Positions 9,875-19,400 of a stretch of 56,045 bases of DNA are shown one piece after another. Location of the stretch: positions 1 to 56,045 of the forward strand of contig NZ_JAKIKS010000024.1 in NCBI RefSeq assembly GCF_023284005.1, given 5' to 3'. The number at the start of each line of letters is the position of its first letter. Position 1 is the stretch's first letter. The position numbers were made by a program, and so were the translations under genes. The notes below the pieces were generated by a model. It made no database searches, had not been told where the DNA came from, and saw only the letters and a list, made by a program, of their open reading frames with translations. This stretch comes from Shewanella surugensis (GTDB lineage Bacteria > Pseudomonadota > Gammaproteobacteria > Enterobacterales > Shewanellaceae).

Positions 9875-11101
9875 ATGAATTCAGTTATCGATGTTAAATA
9901 CATATTGTTTCTCGCTTATCTTGCATTACTGAGCATGTTAGGTTTTATTGCTACCGACATGTATTTACCTGCATTTAAAGCAATAGAAACCACTTTTACC
10001 GCCACTCCAGGCAACGTGGCGATGTCGCTGACCAGTTTTTTAGCCGGATTGGCTTTGGGTCAATTACTTTATGGCCCGCTGGTACAACGTATGGGTAAAC
10101 GGGGTGCATTAATTCTAGGATTAGTGATTTTTGGCGCCGCAAGTCTTTGGTTAGCCAACAGTGAAACAATCTTAAGTTTTAATATAGCACGTTTTTTCCA
10201 AGCATTGGGCGCGTGCAGTGCCGGTGTGATTTGGCAAGCGATTGTCATTGAAAAATATGATGCCGAACAAGCTCAAGGTGTGTTTGCTAATGTGATGCCG
10301 TTAGTGGCCTTATCACCTGCGCTGGCGCCGATTTTAGGGGCTTTTTTGTTAAATATTACGGGTTGGGAGGGGATTTTTCTGACGCTAACAGGTTTAGCGG
10401 TTGCCCTTATTCTCCTCACTTGGGTATTAGTGCCTAGCGATAAACATGTAAAAGGCGCGGTAAAACCGCAACGTATTTCCTATTTTTCGATTTTAAAAAA
10501 TAATCGTTACTTGGGTAACGTGCTAATTTTTGGTGCGTGTTCTGGTGCTTTCTTTGCTTACTTAACCCTTTGGCCGATAGTGATGGAGCTGCATGGGTTC
10601 GCGGCGACAGAAATTGGCTTAAGCTTTATTCCACAAACCATTATGTTTATTGTGGGCGGCTATGCCAGCAAAATCATTATTCGCAAATTGGGTGCAGAAA
10701 AGGCATTAAAAGTATTATTAAGCTTATTTGCACTCTGTGTTGCTGGGATTGCAATCTGTACTTTAGTGTTTCAAGGATTAAGCTTGTATCCGCTATTGAT
10801 TATTTTCTCGGTATTGGCGGCGGCGAATGGCGGTATTTATCCCATTGTGGTGAACAGTGCCCTGCAAGAGTTTCGTCATAACGCTGCTAAGGCGGCAGGG
10901 TTACAAAACTTTATCCAGATCAGCATTGCATTTGGTGCCTCTAGCATTGTAGCCATGTGGGCAGCGAAAGGGGAGATGGCGATTGGCGCGGGCATTACTA
11001 TTTGTGGTTTACTGGTGCTCGCGGCCTATAAGCTTCGAGGCTATAAAAGTCAAAGCCAAGATAAAGACGGGCCGTCGTTAGCGGTAAACCAAGAGAGCTA
11101 A
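9875..11101 (+). CDS. punC: MFS purine nucleoside importer PunC (Bcr/CflA family)
   Basis: 408 aa, 12 membrane helices, inner-membrane proton-driven transporter. N-terminal GFIATDMYLPAFKAIE and later ANGGIYPIVVNSALQ match E. coli PunC (YdhC). Divergent from punR, as in E. coli. The last helix and basic tail (from Met at 10976) are encoded in DNA that is repeated about five more times downstream with a 146/147-bp period, so the 3' end has been amplified. The tail of the intact gene (DGPSLAVNQES) is read in a different frame from the repeats because they carry five extra bases. Confidence 0.88.
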   Translation: MNSVIDVKYILFLAYLALLSMLGFIATDMYLPAFKAIETTFTATPGNVAMSLTSFLAGLALGQLLYGPLVQRMGKRGALILGLVIFGAASLWLANSETILSFNIARFFQALGACSAGVIWQAIVIEKYDAEQAQGVFANVMPLVALSPALAPILGAFLLNITGWEGIFLTLTGLAVALILLTWVLVPSDKHVKGAVKPQRISYFSILKNNRYLGNVLIFGACSGAFFAYLTLWPIVMELHGFAATEIGLSFIPQTIMFIVGGYASKIIIRKLGAEKALKVLLSLFALCVAGIAICTLVFQGLSLYPLLIIFSVLAAANGGIYPIVVNSALQEFRHNAAKAAGLQNFIQISIAFGASSIVAMWAAKGEMAIGAGITICGLLVLAAYKLRGYKSQSQDKDGPSLAVNQES

Positions 11102-11857
11102 AGCGGTTGAGCGTATATGGCGATTGGCGCGGGCATTCCCCTTTGTGGTTTGCTGGTGCTCGCGGCTTTTAAGCTTCGATGTTCTCAAAGAAAAGTCAAA
11201 GCCAAGATAAAGACGGGCCGTCGTTAGCGGTAAACCAAGAGAGCTAAAGCGGTTGAGCGTATATGGTGATTGGCGCGGGCATTCCCCTTTGTGGTTTGCT
11301 GGTGCTCGCGGCTTTTAAGCTTCGATGTTCTCAACGAAAAGTCAAAGCCAAGATAAAGACGGGCCGTCGTTAGCGGTCAACCAAGAGAGCTAAAGCGGTT
11401 GAGCGTAATATGGCGATTGGCGCGGGCATTCCCCTTTGTGGCTTACTGGTGCTCGCGGCTTTTAAGCTTCGATGTTCTCAAAGAAAAGTCAAAGCCAAGA
11501 TAAAGACAGGCCGTCGTTAGCGGTAAACCAAGAGAGCTAAAGCGGTTGAGCGTATATGGCGATTGGCGCGGGCATTCCCCTTTGTGGCTTACTGGTGCTC
11601 GCGGCTTTTAAGCTTCGATGTTCTCAAAGAAAAGTCAAAGCCAAGATAAAGACGGGCCGTCGTTAGCGGTAAACCAAGAGAGCTAAAGCGGTTGGGCGTA
11701 ATATGGCGATTGGCGCGGGCATTCCCTTTGTGGTTTGCTGGTGCTCGCGGCCTATAGGCTTCGATGTTCTCAAAGAAAAGTCAAAGCCAAGATAAAGACA
11801 GGCAGTCGTTAGCGGCCAACCAAGAGAGCTAAAGCGGTTGAGTGAATATGGCGATGG
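10976..11857 (+). repeat. Tandem array of the punC 3' end, 146/147-bp units
   Basis: Units start at the ATG of ATGGCGATTGGCGCGGGCAT: 10976 (inside punC, 141 bp), 11117, 11263, 11410, 11556, 11703, with a short seventh fragment at 11849. Spacing between full copies is 146, 147, 146 and 147 bases. Copies after the first share TTCGATGTTCTCAAAGAAAAG where punC has TTCGAGGCTATAAAAG, so they were amplified from one altered copy. The fifth copy has lost one C and carries more changes. It is not a CRISPR: there are no unique spacers. Confidence 0.95.
11117..11666 (+). other. Four mini-ORFs encoding the same 36-aa helix-plus-basic-tail peptide
   Basis: Each of four repeat units has an intact ORF: 11117-11227, 11263-11373, 11410-11520, 11556-11666. 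The product begins MAIGAGIPLCGLLVLAAFKL, a likely single membrane helix, and ends in a Lys/Arg-rich tail (KVKAKIKTGRR). Differences among the four are one amino-acid change (Ala2 to Val in copy 2) and four silent codon changes. RBS support is weak (GAGCG before the ATG). It may be only a by-product of duplication, or a small membrane peptide of type-I-toxin style. Confidence 0.3.
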
Positions 11858-12011
11858 GCTCATGCTGACGGTAAAAAGAGAATAGATTAACGGCTCTAAA
11901 AGGTTATTAATGTGAATAATTAAGTAAAGTGATGATAAAGTCATCACTTAAATCTTTTTTGAACGTTTTGGCTTTACAAGGTGTCACTGAGCTTATATTA
12001 TTCGCTCCATT

Positions 12012-12102
12012 GGAGAGATGGCAGAGTGGTCGAATGCACCGGTCTTGAAAACCGGCATGGGTTTATAGCCCATCTAGGGTTCAAATCCCTATCTCTCCGC
12101 CA
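12012..12102 (+). tRNA. tRNA-Ser (anticodon UGA)
   Basis: 91 nt including encoded CCA. Acceptor GGAGAGA pairs with TCTCTCC; anticodon arm CCGGT-CTTGAAA-ACCGG gives UGA (12046-12048); a long variable arm and GGTTCAAATCC T-arm are present, all typical of class II tRNA-Ser. Confidence 0.97.
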
Positions 12103-12113
12103 AATAAAGAGAA

Positions 12114-12143
12114 ATACCGTTGAGAAATCAACGGTATTTTTTT
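12114..12143 (+). terminator. Terminator after tRNA-Ser(UGA)
   Basis: ATACCGTTGA and TCAACGGTAT form a perfect 10-bp stem with loop GAAA, followed by a run of T. Confidence 0.9.
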
Positions 12144-12165
12144 GTCTGTACTCCAATCGCATTGA

Positions 12166-12215
12166 CATGGGTTTATAGCGTGTTGATGTAGGGTCAAATC
12201 CCTATCTCTGTGCCA
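12166..12215 (+). pseudogene. tRNA-Ser 3'-end copy 1
   Basis: About 50 bases repeat the variable arm, T-arm and acceptor end of tRNA-Ser(UGA) through CCA, with changes in the variable arm (TAGCGTGTTGATGTAGGGT) and a GT for CC near the acceptor end. No 5' half exists, so it is not a tRNA. It may be an attachment-site remnant. Confidence 0.85.
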
Positions 12216-12227
12216 AATAAATAAAAA

Positions 12228-12256
12228 AACCGCTAATTTTATTAGCGGTTTTTTTA
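12228..12256 (+). terminator. Terminator after tRNA copy 1
   Basis: AACCGCTAAT and ATTAGCGGTT form a perfect stem around TTT, followed by a T run. Its sequence differs from the terminator behind the real tRNA although its position is equivalent. Confidence 0.9.
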
Positions 12257-12280
12257 TGCCTGAATGTCCAATAAGATAGG

Positions 12281-12331
12281 TATGGGTTTATAGCATGTCG
12301 ATGTAGGGTTCAAATCCCTATCTCTCCGCCA
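12281..12331 (+). pseudogene. tRNA-Ser 3'-end copy 2
   Basis: Second partial copy, with an intact T-arm and acceptor end (GGTTCAAATCC to TCTCCGCCA). Its variable arm (TAGCATGTCGATGTAGGGT) resembles copy 1 more than the tRNA, so the two copies share a source that is not the present tRNA. No 5' half. Confidence 0.87.
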
Positions 12332-12341
12332 TATAATACAA

Positions 12342-12372
12342 AAAAGCCCATCAGCAATGATGGGCTTTTTTT
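12342..12372 (+). terminator. Terminator after tRNA copy 2
   Basis: AAAGCCCATCA pairs with TGATGGGCTTT around GCAA, followed by a T run. Confidence 0.9.
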
Positions 12373-13287
12373 ACATGGTTCAAATCAAGTGAACACTTTT
12401 GTCACGCCATCAGACTTCGGATGAGGCACATCTAGTGTGGTTAGATCACCATCATTAAGCTAAAATCCGGAACTAACATTTTTATTGATCAACTCAAGAG
12501 CAGTACATGCAAAAACGTCTATCCCCAGAATGTCAGGCAGTCGATTAGCCAGCAAGCTATCTCCGGAAGCAACATATATTATATAGCTAAGCAACTAGCG
12601 TTTGTCGCAACATATCGATGCAGTTCGATGGTTGAGAACGTTAACAGAGGACTCCGCCCCTACCTATGTGCTCGTAAGTAGATCACCTCTGAGAGTCTCG
12701 ATCTCATCTGCTTTTACCTGAATCATCAGCTCTTTCTCAGAAGCCTGCACGACGACATACAAGGCAAACCCTAACGGGATCAGGCTATCCAAATTAGTTG
12801 GATATGCTCGGATTTTGGCGCTTCAAGAGAGTCGATCTAGTCGCTTGATCTAGCTTTGATCTAGCTTTGATCATTATAGGATTAATATGGAAAGGTTGGG
12901 AAGTATATTATTTAGTCACTATTTTTAGATGATTATCTCGTTGGACCCAGTTGGCTAACGGATCCTTTTAGTCCCCCCCCCCCAACTTTCCGATAATGGA
13001 TATTAACGTGTGATTAATAGGTTACGCTGGTAACAGACATATCATCTTTTTTGTTGAGATCATACTTTAGCTGAGCAGAATGTGAGCTGATTAATATTCG
13101 TGGTATGAGTTGTAAATTAGAATTGGCGGCTGTCACGAATCGAAAACATGAAAGAGGTGATGTGTGGATAACCCGTTGCTGAGTTTTTGTTGTACTCAAT
13201 ATGGATTGAAAAGCTCCAATGATCACCTCTCATCCTATTATTTTAACAAGCTAAAACATTACAGTCCCTTTGGTTGGTTTTATACGG
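12373..13287. other. Gene-poor stretch between tRNA repeats and the T6SS island
   Basis: No convincing coding region on either strand. A short imperfect repeat of TTGATCTAGCT occurs near 12835-12872 and a run of ten C at about 12974-12983. A 70-codon minus-strand ORF (13014-13226) has no recognisable motif or RBS and is not called. The sequence is probably decayed mobile DNA, but no element can be identified. Confidence 0.5.
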
Positions 13288-13289
13288 CT

Positions 13290-13346
13290 GGGCAATTTAT
13301 TGCCCAGATCGAGCAATAAGTTGCCCAGTTGGGCAATAAATTGCCC
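13290..13346. promoter_or_regulatory. Three iterated 16-bp palindromes upstream of hcp
   Basis: GGGCAATTTATTGCCC (13290-13305), GAGCAATAAGTTGCCC (13311-13326, two mismatches) and GGGCAATAAATTGCCC (13331-13346) begin 21 and 20 bases apart, two helical turns, so they lie on one DNA face. They sit about 207 bases before the hcp start with no gene between. This arrangement is typical of cooperative regulator binding. The regulator is unknown. Confidence 0.6.
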
Positions 13347-13552
13347 GCAAGCTGAGTATGAAAATAATACAAACCCTTTTAAATCAATTGAATAAAAATT
13401 GGCACGTTTCGTGCTGTTAATTATACGTAATTAAATGACTTATTAGGTTAATAAAGAGATGCTAATGAGTTTTAAATGTTTACTTTTTGAGTTGGTGCTC
13501 AAAGGGTCGACAGAAAATACCTATCATTATTGACGACAAAAGGAATTAAATA

Positions 13553-14071
13553 ATGCCAACACCATGTTATATCTCAATCGAAGGCCAAACACAGGGTAAT
13601 CTTACAGCAGGTGCATTCACTTCTGATTCAGTCGGTGACATCTTTGTTGAAGGTCACGAAGATGAGATGCTGGTTCAAGAATTTAAGCATGTAGTCACTG
13701 TCCCAACGGATCCACAATCAGGCCAACCTTCTGGTCAGCGTGTGCATAAACCGTTCATTTTCACCGTGGCATTAAACAAAGCGGTACCGTTAATGTATAA
13801 CGCATTGTCTACGGGCGAAAAGTTAAACAAGGTTGTACTGAACTGGTATCGCACCTCTATTGAAGGCAAGCAAGAGCACTTCTTCTCAACCTCATTAGAA
13901 GGCGCTACCATTGTTGATATCAATTGTCATATGCCGCATTGCCAAGACCCGACTCAGTCTGATTTCACTCAATTAGTTCAAGTGTCATTGGCCTATCGTA
14001 AAATTGATTGGGATCACACAAGTGCAGGCACATCAGGTTCTGATGATTGGCGTAAACCGACAGAAGCTTAA
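13553..14071 (+). CDS. hcp: Type VI secretion tube protein Hcp
   Basis: 172 aa, Hcp1 family, which forms hexameric rings that stack into the T6SS inner tube. Family features: MPTPCYISIEGQTQGNLTAG at the N-terminus, VEGHEDEMLVQEFKH and HKPFIFTVALNKAVPLMYNAL. A clear RBS (AAAGGAAT) precedes the ATG, and a terminator follows. It heads a vgrG-RHS cluster with no structural tss genes, so it probably feeds a T6SS encoded elsewhere. Upstream lie three iterated palindromes. Confidence 0.95.
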   Translation: MPTPCYISIEGQTQGNLTAGAFTSDSVGDIFVEGHEDEMLVQEFKHVVTVPTDPQSGQPSGQRVHKPFIFTVALNKAVPLMYNALSTGEKLNKVVLNWYRTSIEGKQEHFFSTSLEGATIVDINCHMPHCQDPTQSDFTQLVQVSLAYRKIDWDHTSAGTSGSDDWRKPTEA

Positions 14072-14090
14072 GTGATCACTTAAGTTTTAA

Positions 14091-14140
14091 AGCTTGCTCG
14101 AAGCCATGAGTTATCAGCTCTGCTTTGAGCGAGTTTTTTA
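14091..14140 (+). terminator. Terminator after hcp
   Basis: The arms around GCTTGCTCGAAGC and GCTTTGAGCGAG pair with a few mismatches or GU pairs, followed by a T run. It probably limits hcp read-through into vgrG. Confidence 0.75.
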
Positions 14141-14150
14141 TTGATGGGCT

Positions 14151-14200
14151 GTTATACCTAAGCCAGTGAATAGACGGGCTTTAGCTGGCTTAGGTATAAC
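14151..14200. repeat. Perfect 16-bp inverted repeat between hcp and vgrG
   Basis: GTTATACCTAAGCCAG (14151-14166) and CTGGCTTAGGTATAAC (14185-14200) are exact reverse complements around an 18-base loop. There is no T run after it, so it is not an ordinary terminator; it could be a small mobile palindrome, an mRNA structure in the vgrG leader or an operator. Confidence 0.8.
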
Positions 14201-14236
14201 TTTCCTGTATACGGAATAATAAAAAAGGATTTGAGT

Positions 14237-16291
14237 ATGACACTTGCAGGCTCTGGATTACGTTATCAATTTACCAGTAAAGGGCTAGATGAAGACAGTT
14301 TTGATGTGGTGAATTTTCATTTTACAGAAGCGCTCTCTACTCCCTTTATGGTTGAATTAGTGTTATTGAGTCGCAAGAGTGATCTGACCCCTGAGTCCAT
14401 TGTGGATCAGTCTGGATTATTATCTTGGGCGATCAATGGCGAAATCACCCGCCAAATTAATGGGATTGTGAGTCAATTCACTAAAGGCGACACCGGTCAT
14501 CATCACACCCAATATAAAGTGACCCTCGTTCCCGCGTTGTCTCGACTTAAGCTCAGGCATAACAGCCGCATCTTTCAAGCGCAAAGCAGCTTGGCGATTA
14601 TTAAGACCTTACTCACCGAGATGGGCATTACGGATCATGCCTTTAATTGCGATCCCAGTTTAGACAAAAGGCTGCGCGAATATTGCGTGCAGTATCGTGA
14701 ATCTGATTTTGACTTTATCAGTCGCTTAGCCGCAGAAGAAGGGCTGATTTACCATTTTGAACATGAAAAAACCAAACACACCTTAGTGTTCAGCGATAGC
14801 ACTAAAAAGCTGAGTAAATTAGGCCTGCCTTTTCCTTATAACGTCATCAGTGGCGGGGTCTCGGATGTGCCTTTTGTTAATCACTTTGAGCTTCAACATC
14901 AAGTTAGAGTGGCTAAAGTGGCGCTCAAAGATGCCAGCTTTAAAAAGCCTCAGTACAGCTTCTTACAAGAAAGTACCGCAACTGATATGGAGTATCAAGC
15001 GCAAAGCTACCAACATTTTGACTTTCCCGGTCGCTATAAAGACGATGAATCCGGTAAGCCTTTTACTCAAACGAGGCTGGAGTATTTAAGGCGTGATGCC
15101 CTCGATGCCAGCGGTTCGAGTAATATCATGGCGGCCAGTGTGGGGTATAAATTTGACCTGATGGAGCATATCGATCAAAGCTTTAATCGCGATTGGTTAC
15201 TCACCCAAGTCACGCATAGGGGAGTCCAAGGGGCCAGTGCCGAAGAGGCCAACTCGACGACGCCGACGACATACAATAATACCTTTCATGTTATTCCCGC
15301 CAATACACCGTGGCAGGCCGCGCCCAAGACCAAGACTAAGCCATTAGTGAGCGGGCCACAGTCGGCAGTGGTGGTGGGGCCCAAAGGGGAAGAGATTTTT
15401 TGCGATGAACATGGACGCGTGAAGCTGCAATTTCCTTGGGACCGTGAAGGGAAAAGTGACGAACAAGCCAGTTGCTGGGTACAAGTGAGTCAAGGCTGGG
15501 CGGGGGCACAATATGGAATGACGGCGCTTCCGCGTATTGGTCATCAGGTCATAGTGAGTTTTTTAGAAGGGGATCCGGATCAACCCATCATCACCGGCCG
15601 CACTTTTCACGCCACCAATGTACCGCCGTATGTATTGCCGTCTCATAAAACCCGTACGGTGATTAAAACGCAAACCCATAAAGGTGAAGGCTTTAATGAA
15701 CTCAGGTTTGAAGATGAAGCCAGCCGTGAACAAGTGTTTGTCCATGGTCAAAAAGATCTCGACATTATTGTGCGCAATACGCGCCGTGAGAATACCGGCA
15801 TGGATCATCATTTAACGGTCGAAAATGAGCAGTTTGCCATCGTTAAGCAAAGTAAGCACAGTACGGTGGGTAAGGATTTAATTGAAGAAGTACGTGGTGA
15901 TAAACACCAAGCCATTGGTAAAAATTTCATCCAAAAAGTCACTGCGGGGCTAAAACGCATCATCGGTGGCGGCATGGTGACGCAAGTCGATGGGGCCCAT
16001 AGCATGTCGATAGTGGCTTCTGAAGAAAAAACCATTGGCGGCGATCAAAAAATAGAAGTCAATAAAGACAGTTACTTAAAAGCCAGCAACATCGTTTTAG
16101 AGGCGGGAACAGCATTGACGATTAAAGGCCCTGGCGGTTTTATCAAAATCGATTCTGGTGGCGTGACCATTTCGGGTAGCAAGGTCAAAATCAATGAAGG
16201 GGGTTCGCCCGGTAAAGGCAGTGCGCCTAAAGCGGCTAAGCCGGAAGAGCCAAACAAGCCAACACTGCCAGAGCCAGCAGATAAGCGCTAA
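14237..16291 (+). CDS. vgrG: Type VI secretion spike protein VgrG (TssI)
   Basis: 684 aa from the ATG at 14237, which has GGAT six bases upstream; a TTG two codons earlier is less likely. N-terminal gp27-like base domain (about 1-370), a gp5 OB-fold region containing FCDEHGRVKLQFPWDREG and SQGWAGAQYGMTALPRIGHQ, then gp5-like beta-helix repeats in the last 150 residues. No C-terminal effector extension: the tail is a short Pro/Lys-rich end. The adjacent PAAR-RHS protein would cap this spike. Confidence 0.95.
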   Translation: MTLAGSGLRYQFTSKGLDEDSFDVVNFHFTEALSTPFMVELVLLSRKSDLTPESIVDQSGLLSWAINGEITRQINGIVSQFTKGDTGHHHTQYKVTLVPALSRLKLRHNSRIFQAQSSLAIIKTLLTEMGITDHAFNCDPSLDKRLREYCVQYRESDFDFISRLAAEEGLIYHFEHEKTKHTLVFSDSTKKLSKLGLPFPYNVISGGVSDVPFVNHFELQHQVRVAKVALKDASFKKPQYSFLQESTATDMEYQAQSYQHFDFPGRYKDDESGKPFTQTRLEYLRRDALDASGSSNIMAASVGYKFDLMEHIDQSFNRDWLLTQVTHRGVQGASAEEANSTTPTTYNNTFHVIPANTPWQAAPKTKTKPLVSGPQSAVVVGPKGEEIFCDEHGRVKLQFPWDREGKSDEQASCWVQVSQGWAGAQYGMTALPRIGHQVIVSFLEGDPDQPIITGRTFHATNVPPYVLPSHKTRTVIKTQTHKGEGFNELRFEDEASREQVFVHGQKDLDIIVRNTRRENTGMDHHLTVENEQFAIVKQSKHSTVGKDLIEEVRGDKHQAIGKNFIQKVTAGLKRIIGGGMVTQVDGAHSMSIVASEEKTIGGDQKIEVNKDSYLKASNIVLEAGTALTIKGPGGFIKIDSGGVTISGSKVKINEGGSPGKGSAPKAAKPEEPNKPTLPEPADKR

Positions 16292-16440
16292 GCCTGCCGA
16301 TAAGTGTTAGGGGTTGGCACTACAGCATGAAAAATAATAAAAGCATAAAGCGTTAGCAAGGTTAAAGAGGGGAGGAACTGATTAGTGTTCCCCCCAATGA
16401 CCCTGCACATGGATAAGCAGAATAAAGAAAAGGAACCAGT

Positions 16441-19400
16441 ATGCCAAAAGCGGCGAGATTTGGGGACACGGCCGCAGGTCACGGCTGTATGCCAGCTACG
16501 CCTATTTTAGCGGGCAGTGGTGATGTGAGTATTAATGGAAAGCCGGCAGCGCGAGAAGGTGACATGGTGCTGCTGCATATGTGTCCGTGTCCAAACATGC
16601 CTCATGGCATTCATATGCGTAGCATTAAAGCAGGCTCATCCAATGTCAGCATTAATGGCAAACCTGCTGCTCGCGTTGATGATGCGATTGATTGTGGCGG
16701 TAAAGTGGCCGCAGGCTCACCCGATGTACTCATTGGTGATACGCCTTATCAATCGCCAGCGCACAAATGCGCCGAAGGCGCGGCTAAATCCCATGCGCCT
16801 ATGCTGCAGTTTGAGCCCATGCTGGCGCCGCTAGCGGGTACGTTTGGAGCGGGATTAGATTTTATTGAGCAAGGGACACAGACTGATACAAAGAAAACCA
16901 AGGACACGATTGCCAAGGAAAAAAATGCTACTGAGCCAGTCGTGAAGGCGACTCAGTGTGAGGGCGATCCTATCGATATGGCCACTGGCAATGTGGTGGA
17001 GTGGCGTACCGACTTCACTTTGTCTGGATTAGCACCGCTTATTCATAAACGTTTTTACCATTCTGACCAAGATAAAATGACGGGTTTGCTGGGCCATACG
17101 TGGCGCAGTTATTGGGATATGTGCCTAGAGGTTGATAATGGCATCGTTACTTTTATCGATGATAAAGGCGCCAAAGCCCATTATCCCTTGCCTGCCGATG
17201 GTGAGGAAAAGCGTGCAGCCCATATGCCAGCATGGCGCTTAATGCGTCAAACCGGGCAGCTTGTCATGCGTCACCTCGATGGCACGTATTTGGGGTTTGA
17301 TAGCGAGCAGCCGATTTATCCAGTTGAGGATGAAGATGATGACAGCGATATCAATACACTTGCTGAGAGTGGGACTGTTGAAACATTAGAAAAGCACCAC
17401 TTATCACTGAGCCATATTCGTGATAGCTATGGCCATGAACTGTGCTTTATTTATGATAATGGCAAGCTGGAGTGGGTTAAACTCAGTGATAACAAACAAC
17501 AGGTTAACGTCGAGTCACAAGATGGCCTTATCACCAAGCTCATTTTATGTGATGAAAACCAGCAACCGTTAAAAACCTTAACCCGTTTTAACTATAACCG
17601 TGCAGGGCAACTCATATCGGTACGTAGCGATGCGGGTAATAATTTTGATTATGAGTACGACAAGCAAGATAACTTACTTAAGTGGTCTGATTTAGGGGAA
17701 ACCTGGGTAGAGCATACTTATGATGAGTTCAATCGCGCCTTAAGCACGCGAGCAAGCAACGGTCGCTGGCAAGATCAAATTCGCTATGACGATGACAATG
17801 CAATTGTTTATTATAAAAACCCGCATAAAGGTATTCAGTGCTATTACCGCGATGAGCGCAATAACATTGTTAAACATATCGATGCTAAAGGGTATGTGAC
17901 CTTATCCCAGTGGCAAAACAATCAACTGATCAGTGAAACCAATGCGCTGGATGAGCGCACTGAATATGTTTATGATGACTGGGGGCAAGTCAGCAGTATT
18001 ATCGCTGCCGATGGCAGTGAGCATGTGTATGAATATGATGATAATGGTCAGCTCATTAGTGTCACTAACCCCTTAGGGGCTCGTTGGCAATATGAATACG
18101 ATACACAGCAAAACCTGATCAAATCAAGTGATCCTCTCGGGCGTCGTTGGCAGTTTGAGTACGACAAGCAAGGCCAGTTAACCCGACAAACCCAGCCCGA
18201 TGGCCTGCAAACGCAGTTTAGTTTTAATGAAAACGGGCAAATGAGCCAAGTGATCCCCCCATTTGGCCATCGTTTGCGTTTTCAATACGATGTATTAGGG
18301 CGCTTAACAGAACGCAGCACTCACTTATCCGACCCAGAGCCTTCAGCTGCTCTTAATGAAGCAGCGTCTCAGCAAACCTTAGTTAGGCGCTGGCATTACG
18401 AACAGGATAAGCTTCAGCCGAGTCATGTGGTGTTTGAAGATGGCAGTGAGCAGCGTTTTGATTATGACGTTGAAGGCAACCTCATTAAGGTGGTCGATCC
18501 CTTAGGCCAAGTTTATGGTTATGAGTATGGTGCCTTTGACAGTTTAATGGCCACAACGGATCCACTTGGGCATACCACGCGTTATCTGTATAACGGTGAA
18601 GGGCAGTTTGCCGGTGTTATTAATAGCCAAAACCACCAATGGCGCTACCATTACAACGAATTAGGTCAAATAACGGAAGAGCGGCATTTTGATGGCCGCA
18701 AGACACAGTTTGAATACGATCCCTTAGGCCGAGTGGAAAAACGCATTGCCCCCGATGGTGCACAACTGCTTTTTTATTACGATGTCCTTGGTCGCCTAAC
18801 GCAAAAGCAAGCGCTGCAATTGCAAAATACGCATAAATTGGCTAGCAATAACAAAGTTGCAGCAAGCCAGTTAGCACTTGAAAGTGAGTATCGGATTACC
18901 AGCAATACCTTTTTTGAATACGATGACGCCTCGCAGCTGATCAAGGCCACGGTGGATGATAGTCGCTATAAAGGTGCCACAGCTTCTGAAAGAAACGCTC
19001 CACAAATAGAGACTGGTCCATTAGAGGCTGAAAAAAGTAAAAAAGTGGTCGTTGAGTATGAATACAATCTTGGGGGGCAACGTATTCTCGAACGGATCAA
19101 CGGTCAAACCATCAGCAGTGAATATAGTGCCAGTGGTGAGCGTGTCGCGATCAACAGCCTTGAGCGGCCCTTAGATAATGACAGCCCTGAGCGTTCACTC
19201 ATAAACAGCCCCTATCAAATGCAACTCACGCATCAACAAGGCTTACTCACTGGTGTACAAATTAGCGATCATCAAGCGTTGCAATTTAAACACAACAGTC
19301 AAGGCTTTGAAGTGTCCAGACAAAACCAGCAAGGCTTTCATTTAGCCCAAGCGTGGAGTCTGGGCGGCGACTTACTCACTCAGGAATTGGCCACGCAGCA

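Noticed and set aside
11117..11857. Array as a CRISPR
   Set aside because: 146/147-bp identical units with no unique spacers and no cas genes.
11663..11947. 94-codon minus-strand ORF across the repeat array
   Set aside because: Antisense reading of repeated DNA; it has no start context and varies between repeats.
13014..13226. 70-codon minus-strand ORF
   Set aside because: No RBS, no recognisable motif and a composition typical of random AT-rich DNA.
15344..16257. Long antisense ORFs inside vgrG
   Set aside because: Shadows of the coding strand with no motif support.
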